Source: JAYPHU01 sp038127535 (lineage in GTDB: Bacteria; Pseudomonadota; Alphaproteobacteria; Rhodospirillales; UBA2165). Taken from it: a stretch of 64,000 nt of DNA. The translations under genes and the position numbers were made by a program. The notes beneath the pieces are model-generated. The model made no database searches. It had not been told where the DNA came from and saw only the letters and a list, made by a program, of their open reading frames with translations. The stretch spans positions 22,597 through 86,596 of the forward strand of contig JAYPHU010000014.1 in assembly GCA_038127535.1 (NCBI GenBank), read 5' to 3'. Position 1 is the stretch's first letter. The number at the start of each line of letters is the position of its first letter. Shown here piece after piece: positions 25,943 through 34,561 of the stretch.

Positions 25943-27085
25943 GTGGATTTCAGTTTTACGGAAGAGCAGGAAGTTTTGCGCGGCCAAGTCCGCAAACTGG
26001 TGCAAGATGTATGCCCGCCGGAGTATGTGGAGGAATGTGATTCCACTCCGCGTCCGCCGGTGGAAGCTTACAAGGCTATGGCGGAACAAGGATGGCTCAG
26101 CGTCCTGCTGCCGGAAGAACATGGCGGCGTCGGCGGCTCGCCGACGGACGTGGCCATCGTCCTGGAAGAAGTTGGCCGGCAGTATGAAGAACTGGCCATG
26201 TGGATGTTCCGCTCCAGCGTTTGGGGCGGCTATGCGGTCGCCACCCACGGGACGGATGAGATGAAGGCGGAGGTTCTGCCCCGGGTCGCTAGTGGCGATA
26301 TCAGCATCTGCTTTGGCCTCACCGAACCAGACTCTGGCTCAGACGCGGCGGCGCTCAAAACTTTTGCCAAGCCGGACGGCGACGACTACATCATCAACGG
26401 CCAGAAGGTCTTCACCTCCGGCATGGACATCAGCGACTATTGTCTGCTGGTCACCCGCACAAGCCGCGGCGAGAAGCAGCAGGAAGGCATCACCCTGTTC
26501 CTGGTCGATACCAAATTGCCGGGCATCGACATCAAGAAAATCGACACGCTCGGCCATCGGGGCATCGGCACCACCCAGGTGTTTTACGAAGATGTACGCG
26601 TCCCTAAGACGGCGATCATGGGCGAGCTTAATCAGGGCTGGCGCTGCGCCGATCAGTATCTATGGTACGAGCGCCTGTGTCTCTCGGCGGCGCGGTATGG
26701 CGCCGCATCGGCCGCATTCGAGTACGCGCTCAACTACGCCAAGGAGCGGGAACAATTCGGCCGGCCCATCGGCAAGTTCCAGGCAATCTCTCACAAGCTG
26801 GCAGATATGCGGGTGATGCTCGAAGTGTCGCACTTGCTGGTCTACCAATTCGCCTGGAAGATGGAACGGGGCGAGGCCAGCCGCCACGACGCGGCAATCA
26901 TCAAGCTCTATTCCGGCGAAGCCTATAAGTCGATCTCCGATTTGGGCTTGCAGATCTTTGGCGGCTACGGCTTCTGCATGGAATATCCAATGCAGCGGTT
27001 CTTCCGAGACTCCCGCCTGGCCGTGATCGGCGGCGGCACGTCAGAAATTCAGCGCAACATCATCGCGAAAAGTCTTGGCCTCTGA
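25943..27085 (+). CDS. Acyl-CoA dehydrogenase
   Basis: A complete 380-residue acyl-CoA dehydrogenase, starting with GTG after GAGGAGAGC. Domain order is normal: helical N-terminus, the FGLTEPDSGSDAAAL beta-domain motif near residue 118, and the C-terminal helical domain. The usual catalytic Glu of the YEGT motif is replaced (VIGGGTSEIQRN near residue 366), but Glu243 in WYERLCLSAARYG lies exactly where isovaleryl-CoA dehydrogenase keeps its base, so branched or dicarboxylic acyl-CoA is a sensible guess. It begins an operon with a CoA-transferase, a MaoC hydratase and a CitE-like lyase. Confidence 0.93.
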   Translation: MDFSFTEEQEVLRGQVRKLVQDVCPPEYVEECDSTPRPPVEAYKAMAEQGWLSVLLPEEHGGVGGSPTDVAIVLEEVGRQYEELAMWMFRSSVWGGYAVATHGTDEMKAEVLPRVASGDISICFGLTEPDSGSDAAALKTFAKPDGDDYIINGQKVFTSGMDISDYCLLVTRTSRGEKQQEGITLFLVDTKLPGIDIKKIDTLGHRGIGTTQVFYEDVRVPKTAIMGELNQGWRCADQYLWYERLCLSAARYGAASAAFEYALNYAKEREQFGRPIGKFQAISHKLADMRVMLEVSHLLVYQFAWKMERGEASRHDAAIIKLYSGEAYKSISDLGLQIFGGYGFCMEYPMQRFFRDSRLAVIGGGTSEIQRNIIAKSLGL

Positions 27086-28283
27086 TCAAAAAATTCACCG
27101 GCCCCTAGATGGCGTGCGGGTGTTGGAGCTCGGTCAGATCATCGCCGGCACCTACGGCGGGCAACTTCTCTCCGATCTTGGCGCTGAAGTCATTAAGATC
27201 GAAGCTCCGGTCGGCGACCTGGGCCGGCTTCCGTCTGTCGCGCCCTATAAGCATCTGAGCGGTCTATTCCTCACCTATAACCGAAACAAGAAAAGCGTGG
27301 TGATCGATCTCAAGACGGACCAGGGCCGAGAGGTGTTCTACGATTTCGTCAAAACGGCCGACGTGGTGGTGGACAACTTCCGCCCCGGCGTGTTGGAAAA
27401 GCTGAAAGTTGACTATCCGACGCTGAAATCCATCAACCCGCGGATCATTCAGTGTTCGGTCACCGGCTTCGGCCTGGAAGGCGAGTATAAGGATCTGCCG
27501 GCCCTCGACATTATTATTCAGTCCATCAGCGGCATGCTGGCGGTCACCGGCGAGAAAGACGGCCCGCCGGCCCGCGTCGGCATTCCGATCTCTGACTTGG
27601 GGGGCGGCTTGTTCTCCAGCCAAGGGATCCTGGCTTCACTCTATGAGCGGGAACGCACCGGCACCGGCCGGCGGCTCGAGGTCTCCATGTTCGATGCCAT
27701 GCTCAGCCTCTTGAGCTATATGGGCACCCTCTGGCTGACCAATGGCGAACTGCCGGAGCCCATGGGTACGTCTCATGAGTATACGGTGCCCTGGCAGGCC
27801 TTCGAGACGAGAGAGGGCTATCTGGTGGTGGCCACCCGCCAGGACAAATTCTGGCAGATGTTCTGTGAAGCCGTTGAACGGCCCGATCTGGGCGCGGACG
27901 AGCGCTTCAGCACCAATGACAGCCGGGTCGTGCACCGCGACGTCCTGGTCCCCATTCTGGAAGAACACTTGCGCACCCGCACCGCCCAGGAGTGGCTAAA
28001 GGTCATGCGGGAATTTGGTGTACCGGCAGCACCCGTGAACAATCTGGACGGGGTCTTCGCCGAACCGCCGGTGGCGGAGCGGGAGATGATCGTCGAATAC
28101 GATCACCCCGAAGTGGGTAAGGTCCGCATGCCGGGCAACCCGATGAAGATGGAGGGTGTAACAGAAACCTTGTCGGAGCCCGCGCCCATGCTGGGCCAGC
28201 ACACGGATGAGCTTTTGGAAGAATTGTTGAACAAAACGCCGGACGAGATCGCTGCCTTACGGGATGCCGGCGCGGTTAAATAA
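27075..28283 (+). CDS. CaiB/BaiF-family class III CoA-transferase
   Basis: A 402-residue CoA-transferase. The start is taken as TTG at 27075, overlapping the acyl-CoA dehydrogenase by 11 bases. The family opening LDGVRVLELGQIIAGTYGGQLLSDLGAEV-like region lies at about residues 11-40, and the conserved nucleophilic Asp is Asp145 in PALDIIIQSISGML. It would activate a carboxylic acid with CoA taken from a donor such as succinyl-CoA. In the itaconate pathway of other proteobacteria, a class III transferase, a MaoC hydratase and a CitE-like lyase occur in this same order, which suggests the role here. Confidence 0.92.
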   Translation: MASDQKIHRPLDGVRVLELGQIIAGTYGGQLLSDLGAEVIKIEAPVGDLGRLPSVAPYKHLSGLFLTYNRNKKSVVIDLKTDQGREVFYDFVKTADVVVDNFRPGVLEKLKVDYPTLKSINPRIIQCSVTGFGLEGEYKDLPALDIIIQSISGMLAVTGEKDGPPARVGIPISDLGGGLFSSQGILASLYERERTGTGRRLEVSMFDAMLSLLSYMGTLWLTNGELPEPMGTSHEYTVPWQAFETREGYLVVATRQDKFWQMFCEAVERPDLGADERFSTNDSRVVHRDVLVPILEEHLRTRTAQEWLKVMREFGVPAAPVNNLDGVFAEPPVAEREMIVEYDHPEVGKVRMPGNPMKMEGVTETLSEPAPMLGQHTDELLEELLNKTPDEIAALRDAGAVK

Positions 28284-28293
28284 GGGATAGATT

Positions 28294-28743
28294 ATGGTTG
28301 GATTGTATTGGGAAGAATGGGAAATCGATCAGGAATTCGAATCACCGGCGCGAACCGTGACCGAAGCCGATGTGGTTCACTTCGCCGGTATTTCCGGCGA
28401 CTATAATCCCCTCCACGTGAACGAGGAATTCTGCAAGGAGACCATCTTCGGCACGCGCATCGCGCACGGGCCACTGATCTATTCCATCGCTGCCGGGTTG
28501 CTTTTCCAGCTTCATCTCTACGACGACACGCTGATCGCGTTTCTGGGCTTCGACAGTCTGAAGTTCACCAAGCCGGTGAAGATCGGCGACACCATCCACG
28601 CCCGAATCAAGGTGACCGAAAAGCGGGAGACCTCGAAGCCGGACCGGGGCGTCATGAAACGGACCCTGGAAGTCGTCAACCATCACGGCGAGGTCGTACA
28701 GGAAGGCGTGCAGGCGTTTCTGTTGAAACGTAAACCGGCGTAG
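28294..28743 (+). CDS. MaoC-family (R)-specific enoyl-CoA hydratase
   Basis: A 149-residue single hot-dog-fold hydratase. The hydratase-2 motif is present with catalytic Asp36 and His41 (AGISGDYNPLHVNEEF), followed by RIAHGPLIYSIAAGLL. It adds water to an unsaturated acyl-CoA. Start codon at 28294 has AGGGATAG upstream, 10 bases after the CoA-transferase stop. Its place between the CoA-transferase and the citramalyl-CoA lyase-like gene fits itaconyl-, mesaconyl- or methylfumaryl-CoA hydration. Confidence 0.92.
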   Translation: MVGLYWEEWEIDQEFESPARTVTEADVVHFAGISGDYNPLHVNEEFCKETIFGTRIAHGPLIYSIAAGLLFQLHLYDDTLIAFLGFDSLKFTKPVKIGDTIHARIKVTEKRETSKPDRGVMKRTLEVVNHHGEVVQEGVQAFLLKRKPA

Positions 28744-28754
28744 GGAGACGGACC

Positions 28755-29615
28755 ATGAGCTATCCCCTGATCACGCTTTACACGCCGGGCACCCGTCCTG
28801 AGCTGGCTCAGAAGGCTGAAAAGTACGACATCGATTCCATCATCATTGATCTCGAAGACACCGTACCGCCGGATATGAAGGCGGAGACACGGGGCATCAT
28901 CGCCGAGTTGATCCCGACCCTACCCAATAAGCCCCTGGTCCGAGTGAACAATGACCCGGACTTGCTGGAGGACGATCTTCGCGCAGTGATCACGCCAAAC
29001 ACGCTGGGCATCCTGTTCCCCAAGGCGGAAACGGTGGAGGACCTGAAAAGCGTCGACAAAGTCATGGAAGAAGCTGAAGCCGCCACCGGACTTGAGACCG
29101 GCTCGGTGCGGCTGTTGTTACAGATTGAATCCGCGCTCGGTGTGCTCAGATGCTTTGATCTCTGCATGGCGGCAGACCGGATCGACAGCGTCTCCTTCGG
29201 CAGCGCCGAGGATGGGGATCTGCAGCGGGATTTGGGCTGCGAGTTTTCTCTCGAAGGCACTGAGCTGATGTATGCGCGATCAAAGGTTTTGCTGGAAGCG
29301 CGTGCCGCGAAAATGCCCTACGTCCTGGACGGCGCCTTCAGCGATGTGAGCAATGTGGAGGCCTTCCGCACCGACAGTATCCTCTCCCGCCGGCTGGGCT
29401 ATGACGGACGCACCTGTGTGCATCCGGCGCAGGTTGATGCGGCGCGGGAGATTTACTCTCTGTCGGAAGAACAGACCGCCTATTACCGGAAAGTGGTCGA
29501 GGAATTCGAAGCCGCGCTGAAGGCCGGCGCGGCCTCCATCAAGGTCGACGGCAAGATGGTGGACAATGCCATGTATGTGCAGGCAAAGTCCGTCCTGGAC
29601 CGGTTCGGCGGTTAG
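28755..29615 (+). CDS. HpcH/HpaI/CitE-family acyl-CoA lyase
   Basis: A 286-residue TIM-barrel lyase of the CitE branch. The metal and CoA motifs are present: IIIDLEDTVPPDMK near residue 34, RVNNDPD near 60, LLLQIESALGVLR near 115 (Glu ligand), and SFGSAEDGDLQRDLG near 143-157 (Asp ligand). The C-terminal TCVHPAQVDAAREIYS segment is a family signature. It would cleave a beta-hydroxyacyl-CoA, e.g. citramalyl-CoA or malyl-CoA, to acetyl-CoA plus a 2-oxo acid. Last gene of the operon; its stop overlaps the convergent hydrolase by 4 bases. Confidence 0.92.
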   Translation: MSYPLITLYTPGTRPELAQKAEKYDIDSIIIDLEDTVPPDMKAETRGIIAELIPTLPNKPLVRVNNDPDLLEDDLRAVITPNTLGILFPKAETVEDLKSVDKVMEEAEAATGLETGSVRLLLQIESALGVLRCFDLCMAADRIDSVSFGSAEDGDLQRDLGCEFSLEGTELMYARSKVLLEARAAKMPYVLDGAFSDVSNVEAFRTDSILSRRLGYDGRTCVHPAQVDAAREIYSLSEEQTAYYRKVVEEFEAALKAGAASIKVDGKMVDNAMYVQAKSVLDRFGG

Positions 29616-30793
29616 GGAGAAATCTCCAGCCGCTTGTCGTGGCCGTCCGGCAGGCCCTTTTCCAGAACGTCTGAAATCCAATCGGCAATCCCCGGATAAA
29701 TGTCTCCGGCCACTTCGCCCATGGGATGGAAGACATCCTGGTACATCCAGAGCTCTCTCGGACAGTTCAGCCGATCAAGCCAGGCATGGACGTCTTCCGG
29801 CGGCGTCAATTCGTCCATTTCACCCGCGACCAGGAGGTACGGACATTCCAATTTTTCCCCGGATGCAAAAAAGTTTGCATCCATTTCATCGGCATACTTA
29901 TCGAACGTATCCTCGTCGTAGATATTCGTCATATACATGTAGATGCGTTTGAAGTTGGGCTGGGCCTGATTAAAGATGACATCGGTCGGCCCCACATTGG
30001 CCATCTGCCCCACGGCGGCCTTTACCCGGGGGTCTGCCGCAGCGATCTCCACACTATAGCGGCTGCCCATGGAGGTGCCGAAGACGGCAATTTTATCCGC
30101 ATCGACGTCGTCTCTCTCCACCAGCATGTCGAGAACGGCCGACCCCGCGCGGGCATAATTGCCGACAACCTGCCACACCTGATTGATGTTGCACTCCCCT
30201 TGCCCCGGTCCGTCCATGACGCAGATATTCATGCCCCGGCGGGTAAACTCGTTGTTATACGGATTTGGGAAATCCTCTTTGATCGCGTCCATGCCCGGCT
30301 GATACAGGACCGTCGGTTTGGGCCCATCGCCCGGCGCTTTATGAAACAGGCAATAGATATTTTTACCGTCTTCAAAAGGCACAACGTGGCGGCTCACTTC
30401 TCCGTCCAGCAACTCGATCAGCCGGTCATAATTCTCGACCACACTGGCATGATAGGACATCTTCTTGGCGTTGCCGTCCACGGGTATGAGGTGCTGAGCG
30501 CGGCCGTAATAGATAGCGGCCCGGTGAAAATGCTGTGCGGCGGTGACACGGTGCCCGGCCGCCAGGGCTTCTTCGGCCATTTCCTCCTGCCGGGCGGCGC
30601 CCGCCGCCCAAGCTCGCGGAAAGGCGCGCCGGCCGGTGACGTTGCGGAAAATCCGCTCCATATCACCGAATTTGAATCCCCGCTCCAACCGGATACCCAT
30701 AATACCCGGATGCAGGATGTCCTCGTTGTCTGTTAGCTGGATGAAATTATCAAAAATCCAGTTTTGACTCGCACGCGGTGCTTGCCGTCGCAT
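29612..30793 (-). CDS. Alpha/beta hydrolase, dihydropseudooxynicotine hydrolase/FrsA-like
   Basis: A 393-residue hydrolase with an extra helical N-terminal domain of about 130 residues, as in 2,6-dihydroxypseudooxynicotine hydrolase, where it forms the lid. The core has VLYQPGMDAIKED, VMDGPGQGECN, the nucleophile elbow AVFGTSMGSRYS, the acid loop LLVAGEMDELTPPED, and the late HPMGE with the catalytic His. That family cleaves C-C bonds of side-chain ketones. The start at 30793 lacks a strong ribosome-binding site but the N-terminus matches the family. Monocistronic between convergent and codirectional neighbours. Confidence 0.85.
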   Translation of the reverse strand: MRRQAPRASQNWIFDNFIQLTDNEDILHPGIMGIRLERGFKFGDMERIFRNVTGRRAFPRAWAAGAARQEEMAEEALAAGHRVTAAQHFHRAAIYYGRAQHLIPVDGNAKKMSYHASVVENYDRLIELLDGEVSRHVVPFEDGKNIYCLFHKAPGDGPKPTVLYQPGMDAIKEDFPNPYNNEFTRRGMNICVMDGPGQGECNINQVWQVVGNYARAGSAVLDMLVERDDVDADKIAVFGTSMGSRYSVEIAAADPRVKAAVGQMANVGPTDVIFNQAQPNFKRIYMYMTNIYDEDTFDKYADEMDANFFASGEKLECPYLLVAGEMDELTPPEDVHAWLDRLNCPRELWMYQDVFHPMGEVAGDIYPGIADWISDVLEKGLPDGHDKRLEISP

Positions 30794-30817
30794 CGTCCCC
30801 TCCCTGCGTTGGTTGTT

Positions 30818-33307
30818 TTACGCCGTCGCTTCGTCCTTGCCGCTCATCTGATAGATCAGCGTCGCCCCCATCACGATCGCACCCACAATGTAAGTGTAGT
30901 AGTGAAGGTTAGCTTCGGTGCCGACGACCCAGGCGATGAACTCGCCGGTGGGCATCAACAGACACAGCGCACAGAACAGCCAGATAAACCGCTCATACGG
31001 CACATGCCGGCCGATGCCCCAACCGTCAAGGAATTTCGCCCAGCAGAACACACCGGCCGAAATGGCGATCACCGAAATAACGATGTCGAAGATCGGGCCT
31101 TCCAGCAATAGCGGCGTATAAACGAACAGGAACGGCGTGATCAGGATCATCGAGGCCTGTTTGAGCGCCTGGTTACCTGTTTTTACCGGATCGGACTGCG
31201 CGATGGAACTCGCCGCATAAGCCGCCAGGGCCACCGGCGGGGTCACCGCGCTGACCACGGCCACCCAGTAGCTGATCATGTGGGCGGCGATCGGCGGTAC
31301 ACCCAGTTCAGACAGCGCGCCGACCGCGAAGATCGCCAAAATCACATAGCTGGCGACGATAGGCAGGCCCATACCGACGATGTAACCGGCGACGATTACC
31401 CAGAATATGGTCAACGGCAGCAGCCCAAAACTGGCGTCCACCAACAATTGAGACACCCGGCCCGGGAGATCGGACTGGGTCGCGGCGGAGAGCAGAATAC
31501 CCAGCACGCCGGCGATGCAACTAACCACCAGCGTGTTTCGCGCGCCCGCTTCGAGAGAGACCCAGATCGTGCGGACCAGCTCCTTGAACACGTCGCCCAA
31601 GGATTTGATCTCCAAACCGGCATCATCATAACCGACGCCGGCGTTGGCGACTTCGCGGATTGCATGTTCGGGAGCATCGCTCCGGCCGAGATAGGCAATC
31701 TCGCCCACTTTCAGGACGATGAAGGTGAACAACACCCAATAGCCAGCGTCGCCGATGCCGATTCCCACATCAGCGTAGACGAACCACATAAAGGGCGCAC
31801 CGATTTTCTCACCGAAGATATAAACGAACGCTCCAACCAGAACACTAATCGTCAAATAAGATTTCCATGAGGTGCGCGACACACGTGTGGGGATCACGAC
31901 CAACAAATCAGTCAGCTTCAGCATGATGATCAGAATGATGGTCTTGGCCGCCGCTAGGAACGCGGAGTCGCCGATTACCAGAAAGAAGATCATCGCCGGA
32001 ATCGGCAGCAACAGGTGCAGCCGAGGCACAATACCGTCCCACGACGGCAGTTCAGAGGCCGGCACCCCATGCAGCTTGTCTCGCCGGGCCCGGAAATACA
32101 CGATCAGGCCTACCGACAGGTAATAAAGAAGCGCCGGAATGGCAGCGATCTTGACGATATCGAAGTAGCTGGTTTCAGTTAGTTCCGCTAGCAGGAACGC
32201 GCCGGCGCCCATGATCGGCGGCATATAGGCGCCGCCGGTCGACGCCGCAGCTTCAACGCCGCCTGCGAACTCGGGCCGGTAGCCGACTCGCTTCATCAGC
32301 GGAATGGTAAACGTGCCCGTGGTCATAACGTTGGCGACGCCGCTACCGGAGATCATCCCGAAGAAGCCGCTGGAGATCACCGCTGCTAGACCGGGGCCGC
32401 CAGTCTTTTGGCCGGTCAGCCGGTAGGTCGTGTTGATGATCAGCGCACCCAAACCGGTTTTTTCCAGGAAGGCGCCCAGGATCACGAAGATCACGATGAA
32501 GGTTGCGAACACTTCGACGATCAGGCCCAGCATGCCCTCGGTGGACAGCATGAGGAATTCCAGCACCCGTGCGGTGCGGTTGCCCGGGTGCTCCAGAATG
32601 CCCGGCAGATTCTGGGCGATCGGTTCAAACGAATAGATAAAGAACAGGAAGCCCAGCAGCGGGATCAGCGGTCCGACGATACGCCGGGCGATCTCGAAGC
32701 TCACGGCCGCCATCATGGTGCCGAAAATTACCAGCTCGGCCGGCACCCGGCCGCCCATGTTGGTCTGCAGTTCGACCAGGTTGATGCCCCACCAAGTGAC
32801 CGACGCTATGGCCGCCGACAGATAGAGGACGTCCGAAATGACCAGTCCGTCGCCCCGGCTACCGCGCCGGGCCTCGAAATAATAGAGGGCCGCACCGACA
32901 ACGCCGCCGGCGATACCTATGGTCCAAATGGTGTCGGTGATGTAGCGCCGCCAGAAATATTCCTGGCCACTCGCGGCCCAATGGATCAAGACCGCAATGG
33001 AGCCGACCAGCATGACCATGGAGATTAGGGAGAAAAACTCATCCAGCCAGACAAACCCTTCCTTTAGGGATTTCTGCCGGCTTTTGAAGAGCAGGAGCGA
33101 CATGACGCTCACGCCCATGAAGAACGTGCCCTTGAAAATCTCGGAAACGGGTGGGCCGAAAACGGCGATATGAAGGAAGAAATACGAATAAGCCACCGCC
33201 ACCACGGAAAATAATATTTTCGCAAGGCCTGAAAGCTGTCTGGGTTGCGTCATCTCCTCACTAATGAGGCCGATTTTCATCAAGACGCCGACGGTTCCGG
33301 TAGCCAT
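30818..33307 (-). CDS. TRAP transporter permease, fused 4TM/12TM (DctQ-DctM type, TAXI system)
   Basis: An 829-residue inner-membrane protein with about 18-20 hydrophobic segments. It joins the small DctQ-like and large DctM-like parts, as is usual for TAXI-TRAP systems. Landmarks of the large part are MISGSGVANVMTTGTFTIPLMKRVGYRPEFAGGVEAAASTGG and GMGLPIVASYVILAI. The ATG at 33307 has an ACGGGGA site about 7 bases upstream; internal Met at 33280 or 33253 are less well placed. Its binding protein gene is immediately upstream in transcription (33438-34427) and the pair form an operon with a hairpin between them. Confidence 0.92.
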   Translation of the reverse strand: MATGTVGVLMKIGLISEEMTQPRQLSGLAKILFSVVAVAYSYFFLHIAVFGPPVSEIFKGTFFMGVSVMSLLLFKSRQKSLKEGFVWLDEFFSLISMVMLVGSIAVLIHWAASGQEYFWRRYITDTIWTIGIAGGVVGAALYYFEARRGSRGDGLVISDVLYLSAAIASVTWWGINLVELQTNMGGRVPAELVIFGTMMAAVSFEIARRIVGPLIPLLGFLFFIYSFEPIAQNLPGILEHPGNRTARVLEFLMLSTEGMLGLIVEVFATFIVIFVILGAFLEKTGLGALIINTTYRLTGQKTGGPGLAAVISSGFFGMISGSGVANVMTTGTFTIPLMKRVGYRPEFAGGVEAAASTGGAYMPPIMGAGAFLLAELTETSYFDIVKIAAIPALLYYLSVGLIVYFRARRDKLHGVPASELPSWDGIVPRLHLLLPIPAMIFFLVIGDSAFLAAAKTIILIIMLKLTDLLVVIPTRVSRTSWKSYLTISVLVGAFVYIFGEKIGAPFMWFVYADVGIGIGDAGYWVLFTFIVLKVGEIAYLGRSDAPEHAIREVANAGVGYDDAGLEIKSLGDVFKELVRTIWVSLEAGARNTLVVSCIAGVLGILLSAATQSDLPGRVSQLLVDASFGLLPLTIFWVIVAGYIVGMGLPIVASYVILAIFAVGALSELGVPPIAAHMISYWVAVVSAVTPPVALAAYAASSIAQSDPVKTGNQALKQASMILITPFLFVYTPLLLEGPIFDIVISVIAISAGVFCWAKFLDGWGIGRHVPYERFIWLFCALCLLMPTGEFIAWVVGTEANLHYYTYIVGAIVMGATLIYQMSGKDEATA

Positions 33308-33366
33308 GGCAGTGTCCCCGTTTACTATATGAGCAAAATAATTGTTGGATTTTGTCAGCGAGAGAG

Positions 33367-33391
33367 CGCGAGGAGATTAACTCTCCCCGCG
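33367..33391. repeat. Hairpin between TAXI binding protein and TRAP permease genes
   Basis: Arms CGCG-A-GGAGA (33367-33376) and TCTCC-C-CGCG (33382-33391) pair over nine positions with a single A/C mismatch and a 5-base loop. There is no T-run on the minus strand, so it is more likely an mRNA-stabilising or attenuating element that lets the binding protein be made in excess over the permease than a full terminator. Inference from position and shape. Confidence 0.5.
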
Positions 33392-33437
33392 TTCAAACCA
33401 ATTCTCGTGCTAGGCATTCAGAAGAATGCCGGGTCGG

Positions 33438-34427
33438 TTAGTACCCTTGAACTAGACTAGCCGGCATTTTGTAGCCGCGGCCCGACCAGTACTTGGCCGC
33501 TGCCGGGTGAATCGGAATCTTCACCGTCGTCAGGTTGGAGAAGTCGCCGTTCAGCGTCTTCCAATAACCTGCCGTGGCAGATAGTTTCTTCAGATTTTCC
33601 GGCTTGGCGGCAACCGACAGCATAGCTTCGATCGCAGCAGCGGAAACTGATTTGTGAGCCAGCCAGTACACGTCATAACCGATGGACTTGGCCGGTTCGG
33701 TCATGCCGCGCACGTCCTTCTGCACCGGAATGGTCAGCGGAGAATAGAACGGGTTGGCTTTGACGATGGCTGCTTGTTCGGCATCGGTCAGGCTGACGTA
33801 GCGCACCGGCTTGGTGATCGACAGCTGAGTCACGGCCGGGATCAGGAACGGCGCGCCGGCGGAGCAATACACGTCGATCTGACGGTCGCCCAAGGCGCGT
33901 CCGGAGGCCGCGAAGCCAAGGTTACGGGCATCAATCTTGTCGAGGAGCCCAACGCCCTTGAAGATATTGACGCAGTTCACGTTGGAACCGGAACCCTTGT
34001 TCAGCAGGTTAACAACCTTACCCTTCATGTCGGAGAAGGTTTTGATCGGGCTGTCAGCCAACACGACGATGAGCTGAGCCTGCTTACGCACGTTACCGAT
34101 GATCCGGAAATCCTTGCTGGCGCCATCGCGCTTGAACAGACCAATGCCGTTCCAGGACTGATAGGCCTGGCCGACGTGGCCCCAAGCGGTGTGGAAATCG
34201 CCGAGTGAAACGCGGCGCACGTTATCCACTGAACCGTTGGACGGGGAATAGTTGAACTTGAATTTGCCGCTAAGTTCGCTGTTGAGTAATTGCGCACCAG
34301 CACTAACGGCAGGGTGCCAGCCGCCGCCAGCGGGGCCGCCACCAATTTTGTAAGATTCCATCGCCTGAGCAGACGTGGCCACAGCCAACGCAGCACTGGC
34401 AACCATCAAACCTTTGAAGATTTTCAT
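33438..34427 (-). CDS. TAXI-family TRAP transporter solute-binding protein
   Basis: A 329-residue periplasmic protein with a clear signal peptide (MKIFKGLMVASAALAVATSA, cleavage after QAM near residue 22). YKIGGGPAGGGWHPAVSAGAQ at the mature start and GSVDNVRRVSLGDFHTAWGH are typical of the TAXI family, whose ligands include glutamate, 2-oxoglutarate and other carboxylates. It is transcribed before its permease. Upstream (34428-34561) is an A/T-rich divergent region shared with the TauD gene at 34562. Confidence 0.92.
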   Translation of the reverse strand: MKIFKGLMVASAALAVATSAQAMESYKIGGGPAGGGWHPAVSAGAQLLNSELSGKFKFNYSPSNGSVDNVRRVSLGDFHTAWGHVGQAYQSWNGIGLFKRDGASKDFRIIGNVRKQAQLIVVLADSPIKTFSDMKGKVVNLLNKGSGSNVNCVNIFKGVGLLDKIDARNLGFAASGRALGDRQIDVYCSAGAPFLIPAVTQLSITKPVRYVSLTDAEQAAIVKANPFYSPLTIPVQKDVRGMTEPAKSIGYDVYWLAHKSVSAAAIEAMLSVAAKPENLKKLSATAGYWKTLNGDFSNLTTVKIPIHPAAAKYWSGRGYKMPASLVQGY

Positions 34428-34456
34428 AGATACCTCCCGGGGTTACAAAGTTATAC

Positions 34457-34476
34457 AATTTTCCTTTCGGAAAATT
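34457..34476. promoter_or_regulatory. Inverted repeat in the TAXI/TauD divergent region
   Basis: Perfect 8-bp arms AATTTTCC (34457-34464) and GGAAAATT (34469-34476) with a TTTC loop lie 30 bases upstream of the TAXI binding protein start. A related A/T palindrome is found upstream of the TctC-like gene at 20540-20558. It may be an operator. A CGGAAAATT half-site recurs at about 34547-34555. Confidence 0.4.
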
Positions 34477-34561
34477 ATCGGTATTATTATTGGGAATCTT
34501 GGGAAAGAGCAACTAAATATCTTGTGAGTTATGACGTAAAGTATACCGGAAAATTGGGGAA

